Of a stretch of DNA of 64,000 nucleotides, positions 16,831-25,494 are shown piece by piece. Each line of letters starts with the position of its first letter. Position 1 is the stretch's first letter. A model generated the notes under the pieces. That model was not told the origin of the DNA. It saw only the letters and a list, made by a program, of their open reading frames with translations, and did no database searches. Origin of the DNA: Dorea sp. D27. GTDB taxonomy: Bacteria; Bacillota; Clostridia; Lachnospirales; Lachnospiraceae. The translations under genes were made by a program, and so were the position numbers. Location: positions 819,908 through 883,907 of the forward strand of contig NZ_KQ236744.1 of assembly GCF_001185345.1 (NCBI RefSeq), in the 5' to 3' direction.

Positions 16831-17775
16831 ATGGATAATTTGATTTTTAGTTTAAATGCGACCGTTCCTATTTTTGTGTTGATGCTTCTGGGGCTGTTAT
16901 TCAAATATATCGGATGGATTGACGACGATTTCGCGGCGAAGATGAACCGGTTTGTATTTCTTGTCCCACTCCCGGTACTTGTGTTTAACGATCTTGCTAC
17001 GGTGGATTTCAGCCAGGTCTGGGATACGCGGTTTGTCATGTTCTGCTTATTGGCGACTATTGTCAGCATCGCCATATCAGTGACGGTCTCCTTTTTATGG
17101 AAGGACAGGACGATTCAGGGTGAATTTATCCAGTCTTCTTACCGCAGCAGTGCGGCGCTTCTGGGAATCGCGTTCATTCAGAATATATACGGAAATGCAG
17201 GGATGGCGCCGCTCATGATTATTGGAAGCGTGCCGTTATACAATGTTATGGCAGTCGCTATGCTATCGCTCTTTTGTCCCGGGCGCGAGAAATTAAACAG
17301 CAAGATGCTAAAGGCGACGCTGAGGGGAATAGTTACAAATCCGATTATCGTCGGCATTGCAGCTGGTTTATTATGGTCCGCGCTTAAAATCCCGATACCT
17401 CATATTATGGAAAAAACAGTTACTGGCATAGCAGGAATGGCAACACCTATGGGGCTGATGGCGATGGGCGCCTCTTTTGATGTCCGCAAGGCTTTTGCAA
17501 AAGTGAAACCTGCTCTTGCTGCCTCAGCCTTAAAGCTGTTGGGGTTCTGCGCTTTGTTTCTGCCGGCAGCCGTCCAGATGGGATTTCGGGAAGAGAAGCT
17601 GGTCGCAATACTTGTCATGCTCGGATCTGCTACGACAGTAAGCTGTTATGTGATGGCAAAGAATATGGGACATGATGGCATTTTATCCTCTAGCGTTATT
17701 ATGCTGACTACATTCTTTAGCGCATTTTCCCTTACAGGCTGGCTATATATACTGAAGTCATTGGGGATGCTCTGA
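16831..17775 (+). CDS. AEC-family (auxin efflux carrier-like) transporter
   Basis: 314-residue integral membrane protein with about ten hydrophobic segments in two inverted repeats, e.g. TVPIFVLMLLGLLFKYIGWI, FVMFCLLATIVSIAISVTVS, GNAGMAPLMIIGSVPLYNVM and PMGLMAMGASFDV. Start at 16831 follows ACAGGGAGG. AEC carriers in bacteria move organic acids such as malate or malonate; the substrate here is not visible. It stands alone between the repeat and phage-like debris. Confidence 0.88.
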   Translation: MDNLIFSLNATVPIFVLMLLGLLFKYIGWIDDDFAAKMNRFVFLVPLPVLVFNDLATVDFSQVWDTRFVMFCLLATIVSIAISVTVSFLWKDRTIQGEFIQSSYRSSAALLGIAFIQNIYGNAGMAPLMIIGSVPLYNVMAVAMLSLFCPGREKLNSKMLKATLRGIVTNPIIVGIAAGLLWSALKIPIPHIMEKTVTGIAGMATPMGLMAMGASFDVRKAFAKVKPALAASALKLLGFCALFLPAAVQMGFREEKLVAILVMLGSATTVSCYVMAKNMGHDGILSSSVIMLTTFFSAFSLTGWLYILKSLGML

Positions 17776-17856
17776 GCCGGGGCCAGATAGAGTCCCACTA
17801 TGTCCCAATTGCATTTGATAGGATACAGCTATCAAATCAAATAGGAGGACATACAT

Positions 17857-18475
17857 TTGGAAGAAACAACAAGCTTCATACCGGAAATCTACATTGGTGA
17901 AAACGGCAACTGGTATATAGGAAAAACTGACACGCTGGTGCCGGCCACCGGGTCCGACAGGCGCAACTGGTCCGAAAGGCGACCCGGGTGCTACCGGCCC
18001 ACAAGGAATTCAGGGCCCAAAGGGTGACAAAGGAGACCAGGGTCCGGCAGGACCAGTGAATATCGCGAATAATCTTGAGACGACGAAAGAGGGATATGCG
18101 CTGGATGCAAGACAGGGAAAAGAGTGAATGGAAGAAGTTACAAATTTAAGTGATAAATTGTCCATTTATATTGTCGATTCCGGCACCAGAAATGGAATAA
18201 TGTATGAACAATGGTCAGATGGAAGATTAAAAATGCATGGGAAAGGAACATCTGCAAGCCAAGCGTTTTCAACCATTACATTCCCTATCTCATTTGTAGA
18301 TGATAAGTATCATATGGTAGCAACGGCAGAGTACTATTCATCCTCATACATAGCATTCCTGTGTAGTGTGCAGCCTAATAAACCTTCATACGCGTACGTT
18401 TACACACGCCAGCACAATGGAGAAGCTATATCAGGGGTCAGTTTTCATTGGATGGCTGAGGGCCGTTGGAAATAA
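17857..18475 (+). pseudogene. Decayed phage tail-fibre-like gene with collagen repeats
   Basis: A TTG start after AGGAGGA begins a frame reading EETTSFIPEIYIGENGNWYI; the frame then shifts near 17930-17950 into a run of Gly-X-Y triplets ([18 protein letters not shown], then [14 protein letters not shown]), followed by [16 protein letters not shown], a junction typical of phage tail or baseplate proteins. An in-frame TGA (18125-18127) interrupts it; the rest (MEEVTNLSDKLS... to 18475) continues in the same frame for 115 codons. So one frameshift and one nonsense mutation have broken an originally continuous fibre gene. The C-terminal piece alone might still be translated. Confidence 0.8.
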
Positions 18476-18756
18476 TGTAAAGATGAGAGTATGGAAACAC
18501 GTTCTCTTTCAACATTGGTACAAAATAACTTCCAGGCTGCAGTTACGACAACACCATCCGTAAGAACGGACCGTAAGACGCTGCGTAAGGCAGTTGGATG
18601 GAAGCCGAAAGTGGATGGCAGATATACTGGATACAGGAGTCAAACAAGACGAAACATGCCGGTGAGCTGCTTTCGGGGTTGACCATTGGCGGTCTAGTTG
18701 CGCTCATGAAGTTGCATAATATATCCATTAGAAAAAATGATTCAGGAATAAAAAGT
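18476..18756 (+). other. Phage-like debris, short overlapping frames
   Basis: Two short frames overlap here (18491-18682 and 18598-18807) with no good ribosome site for the second. The latter contains AGELLSGLTIGGLVALMKL and reads into the following terminator. It looks like the tail end of the same degraded prophage segment; I see no intact gene. Confidence 0.4.
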
Positions 18757-18803
18757 AGAGGCGGAGCATGTATGTATCAATGCATTCTCCAGCCTCTTTT
18801 TTA
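18757..18803 (+). terminator. Intrinsic terminator ending the phage-like remnant
   Basis: GAGGC (18758-18762) plus GGAG pair with CTCC and GCCTC (18792-18796), with a further weak inner stem CATGTA/TGCATT, followed by a six-T run. Confidence 0.8.
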
Positions 18804-18860
18804 TTAACCTGGCGGCTATAAAATGGAGGTATAATAAACGGACACAATAGGCCGTAGCAT

Positions 18861-19058
18861 ACAGAGGAAGAAGTATCGGTTGATTTTGGCAAGGGCGCTA
18901 GATGGAAAGCCGCAAAATAATTAGACATCCCGGCAAATACGATTATCTATGAATACCAGCCTGCTAGGATCCGGTATCCTTCCATGGATGAGGTTCGTAA
19001 ATATTCAAAGCGGAAAATGCAAGGCTTCCATATGATTTCCGAAGCATTTTCCACGTAG
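18861..19058 (+). pseudogene. Short broken reading frame, unrecognised
   Basis: One frame reads TEEEVSVDFGKGARWKAAK, a stop at 18918-18920, then LDIPANTIIYEYQPARIRYP and 26 further codons to the stop at 19056-19058. The protein-like composition on both sides of the single stop suggests a fragment of a former gene, but I cannot name the family and it could be chance. Confidence 0.3.
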
Positions 19059-19133
19059 GGTTTTCCAATGCCGTGAATCGAATTTTAGTATGAATCCATC
19101 ATCAACTTTGTAGAAAAGATTCATATTTCACTG

Positions 19134-19162
19134 TTGACAATATAAAGAACTAATAGTACAAT
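19134..19162 (+). promoter_or_regulatory. Promoter of the DUF2148 gene
   Basis: TTGACA (19134-19139), 17-base spacer, TACAAT (19157-19162). It predicts a leader of about 200 nt before the ATG at 19369, longer than needed for a ribosome site. Confidence 0.75.
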
Positions 19163-19169
19163 ATAGAAA

Positions 19170-19368
19170 ACGGACAATATATTGAACTTATTATTTATTA
19201 TAACGCACTGAAATTTTTAGAAGAAGCCAAGTTCTTATCACTCAAAGTTTTCGTATCCTAACGTGCGCAGACACGTTTTAGGGGGCTGGAGGCTGTTCAT
19301 AGGAGAAAATGCCTGCAGCAATAGAGAGTTTACTATTAAAAATATTTTAATAACGAGGAGGAATCACT
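19170..19368 (+). other. Long 5' leader of the DUF2148 gene
   Basis: About 200 nt without an open frame. It contains a small hairpin ACGTG/CACGT (near 19261-19276) followed by TTTTAGGGGGCTGGAGG, and the AGGAGG ribosome site at the end. No intrinsic terminator is visible, and it fits no riboswitch class I can name. Confidence 0.4.
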
Positions 19369-19899
19369 ATGATGATCAGTTCAGAACAAGCAGAAAGAGA
19401 AGCGATTATGAATGTGGCAAAACAAATGGCCGCTGCCGCGAGGACGGCTCCAAAAACAAGGGGACGCGACTATCTGGAAACGGTGATAGTTGCCGGAGAA
19501 GAGCTGAAGGAATACGCCGCACGCATGGAGGACCTAGGCGAAAAGTACAACCTGCCATTCATGATTCGGGATTCTAAAAGTATAAGAGAGAGCGATGTAG
19601 TTGTGTTTTTTGGCATTGGACACCACACTAGAGACCTGAATGAAGCCTGCCAGTACTGTGGGAGCGATAACTGCGGGGAATGTATGGCAAAACAAAACTC
19701 TTGTGTATATGACCCTATAGACCTTGGAATTGCACTTAGTTCTGCCGTCAGCATTGCTGCAGACAACAGGATAGACAATAGGATTATGTTTTCCGTAGGC
19801 AGGGCTGCTAAATCAACGGGAATCTTTGGGGATGACACCGCCATGGTATTTGGCATTCCTCTTTCTGCAAAAGGAAAAAGCAACTATTATGACAGGTAG
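19369..19899 (+). CDS. DUF2148 ferredoxin-domain protein
   Basis: 176 residues. A Cys-rich centre (CQYCGSDNCGECMAKQNSC, near residues 98-116) gives five cysteines fit for an iron-sulfur cluster, and the C-terminal half (DLGIALSSAVSIAADNRIDNRIMFSVGRAA) is the conserved signature of DUF2148 proteins, found mainly in anaerobes. Function unknown; redox or metal-related roles are plausible. Start by AGGAGG eight bases before ATG ATG. No partner gene is adjacent; tRNA-Ala lies downstream on the other strand. Confidence 0.85.
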   Translation: MMISSEQAEREAIMNVAKQMAAAARTAPKTRGRDYLETVIVAGEELKEYAARMEDLGEKYNLPFMIRDSKSIRESDVVVFFGIGHHTRDLNEACQYCGSDNCGECMAKQNSCVYDPIDLGIALSSAVSIAADNRIDNRIMFSVGRAAKSTGIFGDDTAMVFGIPLSAKGKSNYYDR

Positions 19900-20035
19900 A
19901 TCATAACGGCCGCACGGCCTGCAGGATTGTTCCAAAGATTGTTAATCACACAGAAACAGCAGCAACGAGAGCAATAACTACTAGATAGCTGTATTACCGT
20001 AGCTTACCCTCAGAGCCTTGATGGAACACACAGAT

Positions 20036-20072
20036 AAAGGCATAACTTCCAATTCAAAGAAGTTATGCCTTT
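20036..20072 (-). terminator. Terminator of tRNA-Ala, possibly bidirectional
   Basis: AAAGGCATAACTT (20036-20048) pairs perfectly with AAGTTATGCCTTT (20060-20072). It lies six bases beyond the 3' end of the tRNA gene. T-runs are short on both sides, but the A/T-rich outer stem fits an intrinsic terminator. Confidence 0.7.
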
Positions 20073-20077
20073 AGACA

Positions 20078-20150
20078 TGGAGTATACGGGACTTGAACCC
20101 GTGGCCTCTTGAATGCCATTCAAGCGCGCTCCCAACTGCGCCAATACCCC
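20078..20150 (-). tRNA. tRNA-Ala (anticodon GGC)
   Basis: Minus-strand cloverleaf: acceptor GGGGTAT/ATACTCC with the G3:U70 pair that is the alanine identity element, D-arm GCGC...GCGC, anticodon stem CTTGA/TCAAG around loop ATGGCAT (anticodon GGC), T-arm ACGGG TTCAAGT CCCGT, discriminator A. The 3' CCA is not encoded. 73 nt. Confidence 0.95.
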
Positions 20151-20234
20151 ATGGCATGATTATAACACAAGATTGATTCGTTGAAAACCATATTTTTCAA
20201 CTCCTTAAGATATTCTGAAAATCCTCTAAACACC

Positions 20235-20263
20235 TTGACAAACCGGGCTTAGATGGCTATGAT
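20235..20263 (+). promoter_or_regulatory. Promoter of the valS T-box transcript
   Basis: TTGACA (20235-20240), 17-base spacer, TATGAT (20258-20263), just upstream of the T-box leader. Confidence 0.75.
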
Positions 20264-20269
20264 ATTCAT

Positions 20270-20536
20270 TAGTTTATTAAGATAAAGGCGTTGAAGAAGA
20301 AGAGTACGGCACCACCCTTGCAAGAGAGGACCATCCACGGGCTGGAAGATGGTTTCAAGTAGGAGTGACGGAAGGTAGCTTCGGAGCCGGTTGGCTGAAA
20401 GGCAAGTAGGTCATCCCGGAGTCGTTCCCGTTAGCGAATAAGAGGAGATGTATAGAAGCAGTTTCTTCTGTACAATGAAGGTGGTACCGCGGATTTTATT
20501 TCGCCCTTTACATGCTGGTAAGGGGTGATTTTTTAT
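20270..20536 (+). promoter_or_regulatory. T-box leader controlling valS
   Basis: tRNA-sensing leader. The conserved T-box GAAGGTGGTACCGCG lies at 20478-20492, followed by a terminator: CGCCCTTTA (20502-20510) pairing with TAAGGGGTG (20519-20527), then six T. Upstream are AGAGAGGA and the long imperfect stem I typical of the class. Uncharged tRNA-Val should stabilise the antiterminator; the amino acid is inferred from the valS gene downstream, since I could not place the specifier codon with certainty. Confidence 0.92.
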
Positions 20537-20622
20537 TTGGCAGGGTGCTTCCGGCATCCATGGCTTGCCCCGAATTGTGAAAAGAGTGTGAAACATTTAC
20601 GAAGGAGTATGAGGAGGAAACT

Positions 20623-23280
20623 ATGAGCCAGAACCTTGAAACAACTTACAATCCGAAAGAGATTGAGCCGAAATTATATGAAAAATGGTGTGAAAGCAAA
20701 TACTTTCATGCTGAAGTGGACAGAAGCAGGAAACCGTTTACAACAGTAATGCCGCCGCCGAATATAACTGGCAAACTGCATATGGGACATGCGCTTGATA
20801 ATACGCTGCAGGATATCCTTATCCGTTATAAAAGAATGCAGGGCTATAATGCATTGTGGATTCCAGGGACGGACCATGCCGCCATTTCCACGGAGGTTAA
20901 AGTCACGAACCAGCTGAAAGAAGAAGGCATTGACAAAAAGGAGCTGGGAAGAGAGAAGTTTTTAGAGCGTACGTGGCAGTGGAAGGATGAATACGCAGGG
21001 ACGATAGAGGGGCAGCTCAAAAAGCTCGGCGTGTCTTGTGACTGGGACAGAGAACGGTTTACCATGGATGAAGGCTGTTCCAAAGCAGTGGAGGAAGTAT
21101 TCATCAAACTGTATGAAGAAGGATATATTTACAAAGGCTCCAGAATCATCAACTGGTGTCCGGTCTGCAAGACTTCACTTTCTGACGCAGAAGTTGAACA
21201 TGAAGAACAGGACGGTTCATTCTGGCATGTAAAGTATCCGATTGTCGGAACAGACAGATTCCTTGAAATAGCGACCACGCGTCCGGAGACGATGCTCGGG
21301 GATACCGCCATCGCGGTACATCCCGATGACGAGCGTTATAAAGACATTGTCGGCAGGACGGCATTGCTTCCGCTTGTAGAGAGGGAGATTCCGATTGTTG
21401 CAGATTACTATGTAGATAAAGAGTTTGGCACAGGTGCCGTGAAGATTACACCGGCTCATGACCCGAACGACTTTGAAGTAGGCAAGCGCCACGATCTTCC
21501 GGAAATCAATGTTATGAACGATGACGCCACCATCAACGAAAATGGCGGCACATATGCAGGCCTTGAACGGTATGAGGCTAGAAAGGTGATTGTAAAGGAC
21601 CTTGAGGAACAGGGCTATCTCGTCAAAGTAGCGCCCCATTCCCATAATGTAGGCACGCATGACCGCTGCCATACGACAGTAGAACCGCTGATCAAGCAGC
21701 AGTGGTTCGTGAGGATGGAAGAACTTGCAAAACCTGCCATTGATGCAATCAAGACGGGTGAGTTGAAATTTGTTCCGGAACGTTTTGACAAAATTTACCT
21801 GCACTGGCTTGAAAATATACGCGACTGGTGCATCTCCCGCCAGATATGGTGGGGGCACAGGATTCCGGCCTACTATTGTGACGAATGTGGTGAAGTAGTC
21901 GTGGCAAGGCAGAGGCCGGAAGAGTGTCCGCACTGCGGATGTACACACTTCACGCAGGACGAGGATACGCTTGACACATGGTTCAGCTCCGCGCTGTGGC
22001 CATTTTCCACGCTTGGCTGGCCGGAGAAGAATGAGGATCTGGATTACTTCTATCCTACCGACGTGCTCGTGACAGGGTATGACATCATCTTCTTCTGGGT
22101 AATCCGGATGGTGTTCTCCGGGTATGCGCATACCGGAAAATCGCCGTTCCATACTGTATTCATCCACGGACTTGTGAGAGATTCGCTCGGACGTAAGATG
22201 AGCAAATCGCTTGGAAATGGTATCGACCCGCTGGAAATCATAGACCAATATGGCGCGGACGCGCTCCGTATGACGCTGGTAACAGGTAACGCACCGGGCA
22301 ATGATATGCGTTTCTATAATGAAAGAGTGGAAGCAAGCCGTAACTTTGCCAATAAAGTATGGAATGCGTCGCGTTTTATTCTGATGAACATCGAAGGCAA
22401 AGACATCGCGCAACCTGATGCAGGAAAGCTTCTGGATGCAGACAGATGGATACTGTCAAAGTGTAACAGGCTCGTGCGTGAAGCCACAGAGAATATGGAT
22501 AAGTTTGAACTTGGCATCGCGCTCCAGAAGGTATATGACTTTATCTGGGATGAATTCTGTGACTGGTATATCGAGCTGGCCAAACAGAGGATTTACCGTG
22601 CACAGGAAGAGCCGGAGGCGGCCAACGCCGCTCTGTGGGTATTGAGGACGGTGCTCAAAGATTCTCTGAAGCTTCTGCACCCGTTTATGCCTTTCGTGTC
22701 GGAGGAGATATATGGTAAGCTCGTACCGGAAGAGGCATCTCTGATGATGTCATCTTGGCCGGAGCATAGACAAGACAGGGATTTTGCAGAAGCGGAAGAA
22801 GTCGTGGAACACTTGAAGGCGATTATTTCAGGCGTGCGCAATATCCGTGCGGAGATGAACGTGCCTGCGGCCAGGAAGACGAAGATATACGTGGTAAGCG
22901 AAGATGACAAATTGAGGGCCGGCCTTTCTGCACTAAAGGATTCTGTCATCAGAATGGCAAGTGCAAGCGATTTCATCGTCCAGAATGACAGAGAGGGGAT
23001 TGCGGAAGACGCGGTCTCTGTCGTCGTACCGGATGCAGCTGCCTATGTTCCGCTCAATGAGCTGGTAGATTTTGAACAGGAAACAGAACGTCTGACAAAG
23101 GAAGAGGCACGGCTTACAAAAGAAATCGCGCGTGCCACAGGGATGCTGAACAATGAGAAGTTTATGAGCAAGGCTCCGGAGGCCAAGGTCCAGGAGGAAA
23201 AAGACAAACTTGTGAAATATCAGCAGATGTTAGACCAGGTTAAAGAAAGGCTGGAAGGACTGAAGGCCAGACAGCCATAA
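20623..23280 (+). CDS. valS: Valyl-tRNA synthetase
   Basis: Class I aminoacyl-tRNA synthetase charging tRNA-Val. 885 residues. The HIGH-type motif is HMGH (residues 53-56, within PPPNITGKLHMGHAL); KMSKS is at 525-529 (GRKMSKSLGNG). The editing domain has TTRPETMLGDTAIAVHP and GTGAVKITPAHDPND; a C-terminal coiled-coil arm rich in Glu/Lys (EQETERLTKEEARLTKE) is typical of ValS. Two CxxC pairs (CDECG, CPHCG, near residues 423-442) suggest a zinc insert. Preceded by its T-box. Confidence 0.97.
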   Translation: MSQNLETTYNPKEIEPKLYEKWCESKYFHAEVDRSRKPFTTVMPPPNITGKLHMGHALDNTLQDILIRYKRMQGYNALWIPGTDHAAISTEVKVTNQLKEEGIDKKELGREKFLERTWQWKDEYAGTIEGQLKKLGVSCDWDRERFTMDEGCSKAVEEVFIKLYEEGYIYKGSRIINWCPVCKTSLSDAEVEHEEQDGSFWHVKYPIVGTDRFLEIATTRPETMLGDTAIAVHPDDERYKDIVGRTALLPLVEREIPIVADYYVDKEFGTGAVKITPAHDPNDFEVGKRHDLPEINVMNDDATINENGGTYAGLERYEARKVIVKDLEEQGYLVKVAPHSHNVGTHDRCHTTVEPLIKQQWFVRMEELAKPAIDAIKTGELKFVPERFDKIYLHWLENIRDWCISRQIWWGHRIPAYYCDECGEVVVARQRPEECPHCGCTHFTQDEDTLDTWFSSALWPFSTLGWPEKNEDLDYFYPTDVLVTGYDIIFFWVIRMVFSGYAHTGKSPFHTVFIHGLVRDSLGRKMSKSLGNGIDPLEIIDQYGADALRMTLVTGNAPGNDMRFYNERVEASRNFANKVWNASRFILMNIEGKDIAQPDAGKLLDADRWILSKCNRLVREATENMDKFELGIALQKVYDFIWDEFCDWYIELAKQRIYRAQEEPEAANAALWVLRTVLKDSLKLLHPFMPFVSEEIYGKLVPEEASLMMSSWPEHRQDRDFAEAEEVVEHLKAIISGVRNIRAEMNVPAARKTKIYVVSEDDKLRAGLSALKDSVIRMASASDFIVQNDREGIAEDAVSVVVPDAAAYVPLNELVDFEQETERLTKEEARLTKEIARATGMLNNEKFMSKAPEAKVQEEKDKLVKYQQMLDQVKERLEGLKARQP

Positions 23281-23289
23281 GGGGATAAT

Positions 23290-25494
23290 ATGAAGATTCA
23301 GATTAATAGACCTGACATAAAAGGTACATTTCATAAATTGAAACATATGAACAAGGAAGATGTCAAAACTTACTGGAAGGCCAGAAGGGAAAGGCGTGCC
23401 AGGATTATAGAGCAGCGCCGTAACAGCGCGTTTGCAAGGAAGATGAAGCCGGTGTATAAGTTTATGAACCGTTTTTCCCTTCTGTTCCATGTGATTCTTG
23501 CATGCTTCCTCAATCTTGTGATTGAGGCGATATCGAGGCACTCCCTGTTTGAAGCATGGGATTATATGACAGGCACGCCAATGGTATTCTTGTACAATGC
23601 ATTTATGATATTTATCACATTTTCTATCGTGTATCTGTTCAGGAGAAGAGTATTTGTCAGGATTCTGATCAGCGTGTTCTGGCTCATCCTCGGAGTGGCC
23701 AATGGCTATATGCTGCTTAAGAGGGTCACGCCATTTAACGCTCAGGATCTGAAAGTGGCAAAGGATGGTCTGAGTCTCATCAACAATTATTTTAATGGAT
23801 TTGAACTGGTTATCCTGATTATCGGAATCGTGTCCGTCGTCATCTGGGTCGTGTCCATGTGGAAACGCGGCGGGCAGTTTGAAGGCAAGGTGCATCATGT
23901 ATGGGCATTGCTCGGCATAATCGTATGCTTTGCAGCATATGGGCTCTTCTCTAATCTTGCAGTAGAGAAAAGAGTCGTATCAACGTATTTCGGAAATATA
24001 GCATTTGCATACGAAGACTATGGCTTCCCGTATTGCTTTATGGCAAGCGTCTTCAACACAGGCATCAACGAGCCGAACGATTACAATAAGAAAACGATTG
24101 AAAGAATCAGCAATAACGGAGAAATTACTAAAAATGAGACCGGCCGCACGGAAGAGGAACTGCCGAATATCATTTTTATACAGCTGGAATCCTATTTTGA
24201 CGTGGCAGATGCAGAGTTCTTTACCACATCTGAGGATGCGAGCCCGAATCTTCACGCGATGTACAAGAATTATTCCTCGGGCTACTTTAAAGTGCCATCC
24301 GTGGGCGCCGGTACTGCGAATACGGAGTTTGAAGTGCTGACAGGCATGAACCTCAGGTATTTTGGACCCGGCGAGTATCCGTATAAGACGGTACTTAAAA
24401 ACCAGACGGCCGAAAGTGCCGCTACTGCATTGGCCGCACTTGGTTACGGCTCACACGCTCTCCACAATAACGGTGGAAATTTCTATAGCAGGGCGAACGT
24501 ATTTAACAACATCGGATTCGACAGCTTTACGAGCAAAGAATTCATGAATATACTTCAGACGACGGAAAACGGATGGGCAAAAGACGATATACTCATCCAG
24601 CATATCATCGATGCCATGGATACGACAGAGCAGCAGGACTTTGTGTTTGGCGTCAGCGTACAGGGCCATGGAGACTATCCGGAAGAGCAGATTATAGAAA
24701 ATCCGAAGATCAAAGTGGAAGGGATTGAAGACGAAGGGCTGAAAAATAAATGGGAATACTATGTGAACCAGGTCTATGAAATGGACCAGTTTGCGGGGGA
24801 TCTTGTAAAAGCCATCGAAGAGAGAGGGGAACCGACAGTGGTCGTATTCTACGGTGATCATCTTCCGACGATGGGACTGAAGGCGGAAGACCTGAAAGGC
24901 CGTTATCTCTACAATACGAACTATGTTATCTGGGATAATATCGGACTGAAGAAGGAAGACCGCAACATACCGTCCTACCAGATTATGGCGGATGTATTTG
25001 ACCGCCTTGATATCCATTCCGGGACCGTATTCAACTATCACCAGGAGCGCAGGAAGACGAAGAACTACCTGTCCGATCTGGAACTACTGCAGTATGACAT
25101 TCTGTATGGCAAGCAATACGTTTATAATGGAAAGGCGCCTATTACGGAAGGCCATATGCAGATGGGTGTGAAAGATGTCACGCTCACGAATGTAGTGAAG
25201 CATCTTGAGGAGGGCTGCAGCTTGTATGGGGAGAACTTTACAAAGCACAGCAAGATATTTATAAACGGGGAAAAACAGAAGAGTACATTTCTTAACAATA
25301 CCCGTATAGACCTGCCGGAGACTACGCCGTCAGACGGAGACATCATCACGGTCGTCCAGATGGGATCCAGCAATACGACCTTCCGGACTTCTAATGAATA
25401 CGTATATCAGGACGGCATGCTGACAGTGAGGGAAGGGACCGGTACTGATCCTGACAAATCGTGGACGGAACAGACCGGCAATGCAGAAGAATAA
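23290..25494 (+). CDS. LtaS-like membrane sulfatase-family glycerophosphotransferase
   Basis: 734 residues. A cytosolic charged N-terminus is followed by five membrane segments (about residues 65-225) and an extracellular sulfatase-fold domain. The catalytic region is VGAGTANTEFEVLTGMN (near 339-355), where the Thr corresponds to the nucleophile of lipoteichoic acid synthases; NIIFIQLESYFD and FYGDHLPTMG supply metal ligands. Such enzymes add glycerol phosphate to surface polymers. Length exceeds LtaS of Staphylococcus by about 90 residues, mostly C-terminal. It overlaps the folC start by one base. Confidence 0.87.
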   Translation: MKIQINRPDIKGTFHKLKHMNKEDVKTYWKARRERRARIIEQRRNSAFARKMKPVYKFMNRFSLLFHVILACFLNLVIEAISRHSLFEAWDYMTGTPMVFLYNAFMIFITFSIVYLFRRRVFVRILISVFWLILGVANGYMLLKRVTPFNAQDLKVAKDGLSLINNYFNGFELVILIIGIVSVVIWVVSMWKRGGQFEGKVHHVWALLGIIVCFAAYGLFSNLAVEKRVVSTYFGNIAFAYEDYGFPYCFMASVFNTGINEPNDYNKKTIERISNNGEITKNETGRTEEELPNIIFIQLESYFDVADAEFFTTSEDASPNLHAMYKNYSSGYFKVPSVGAGTANTEFEVLTGMNLRYFGPGEYPYKTVLKNQTAESAATALAALGYGSHALHNNGGNFYSRANVFNNIGFDSFTSKEFMNILQTTENGWAKDDILIQHIIDAMDTTEQQDFVFGVSVQGHGDYPEEQIIENPKIKVEGIEDEGLKNKWEYYVNQVYEMDQFAGDLVKAIEERGEPTVVVFYGDHLPTMGLKAEDLKGRYLYNTNYVIWDNIGLKKEDRNIPSYQIMADVFDRLDIHSGTVFNYHQERRKTKNYLSDLELLQYDILYGKQYVYNGKAPITEGHMQMGVKDVTLTNVVKHLEEGCSLYGENFTKHSKIFINGEKQKSTFLNNTRIDLPETTPSDGDIITVVQMGSSNTTFRTSNEYVYQDGMLTVREGTGTDPDKSWTEQTGNAEE

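Noticed and set aside
21217..22413. 398-codon open frame opposite valS
   Set aside because: Lies wholly inside the complete, well-conserved valS gene on the other strand, has no ribosome site and no recognisable domain; a codon-bias shadow.
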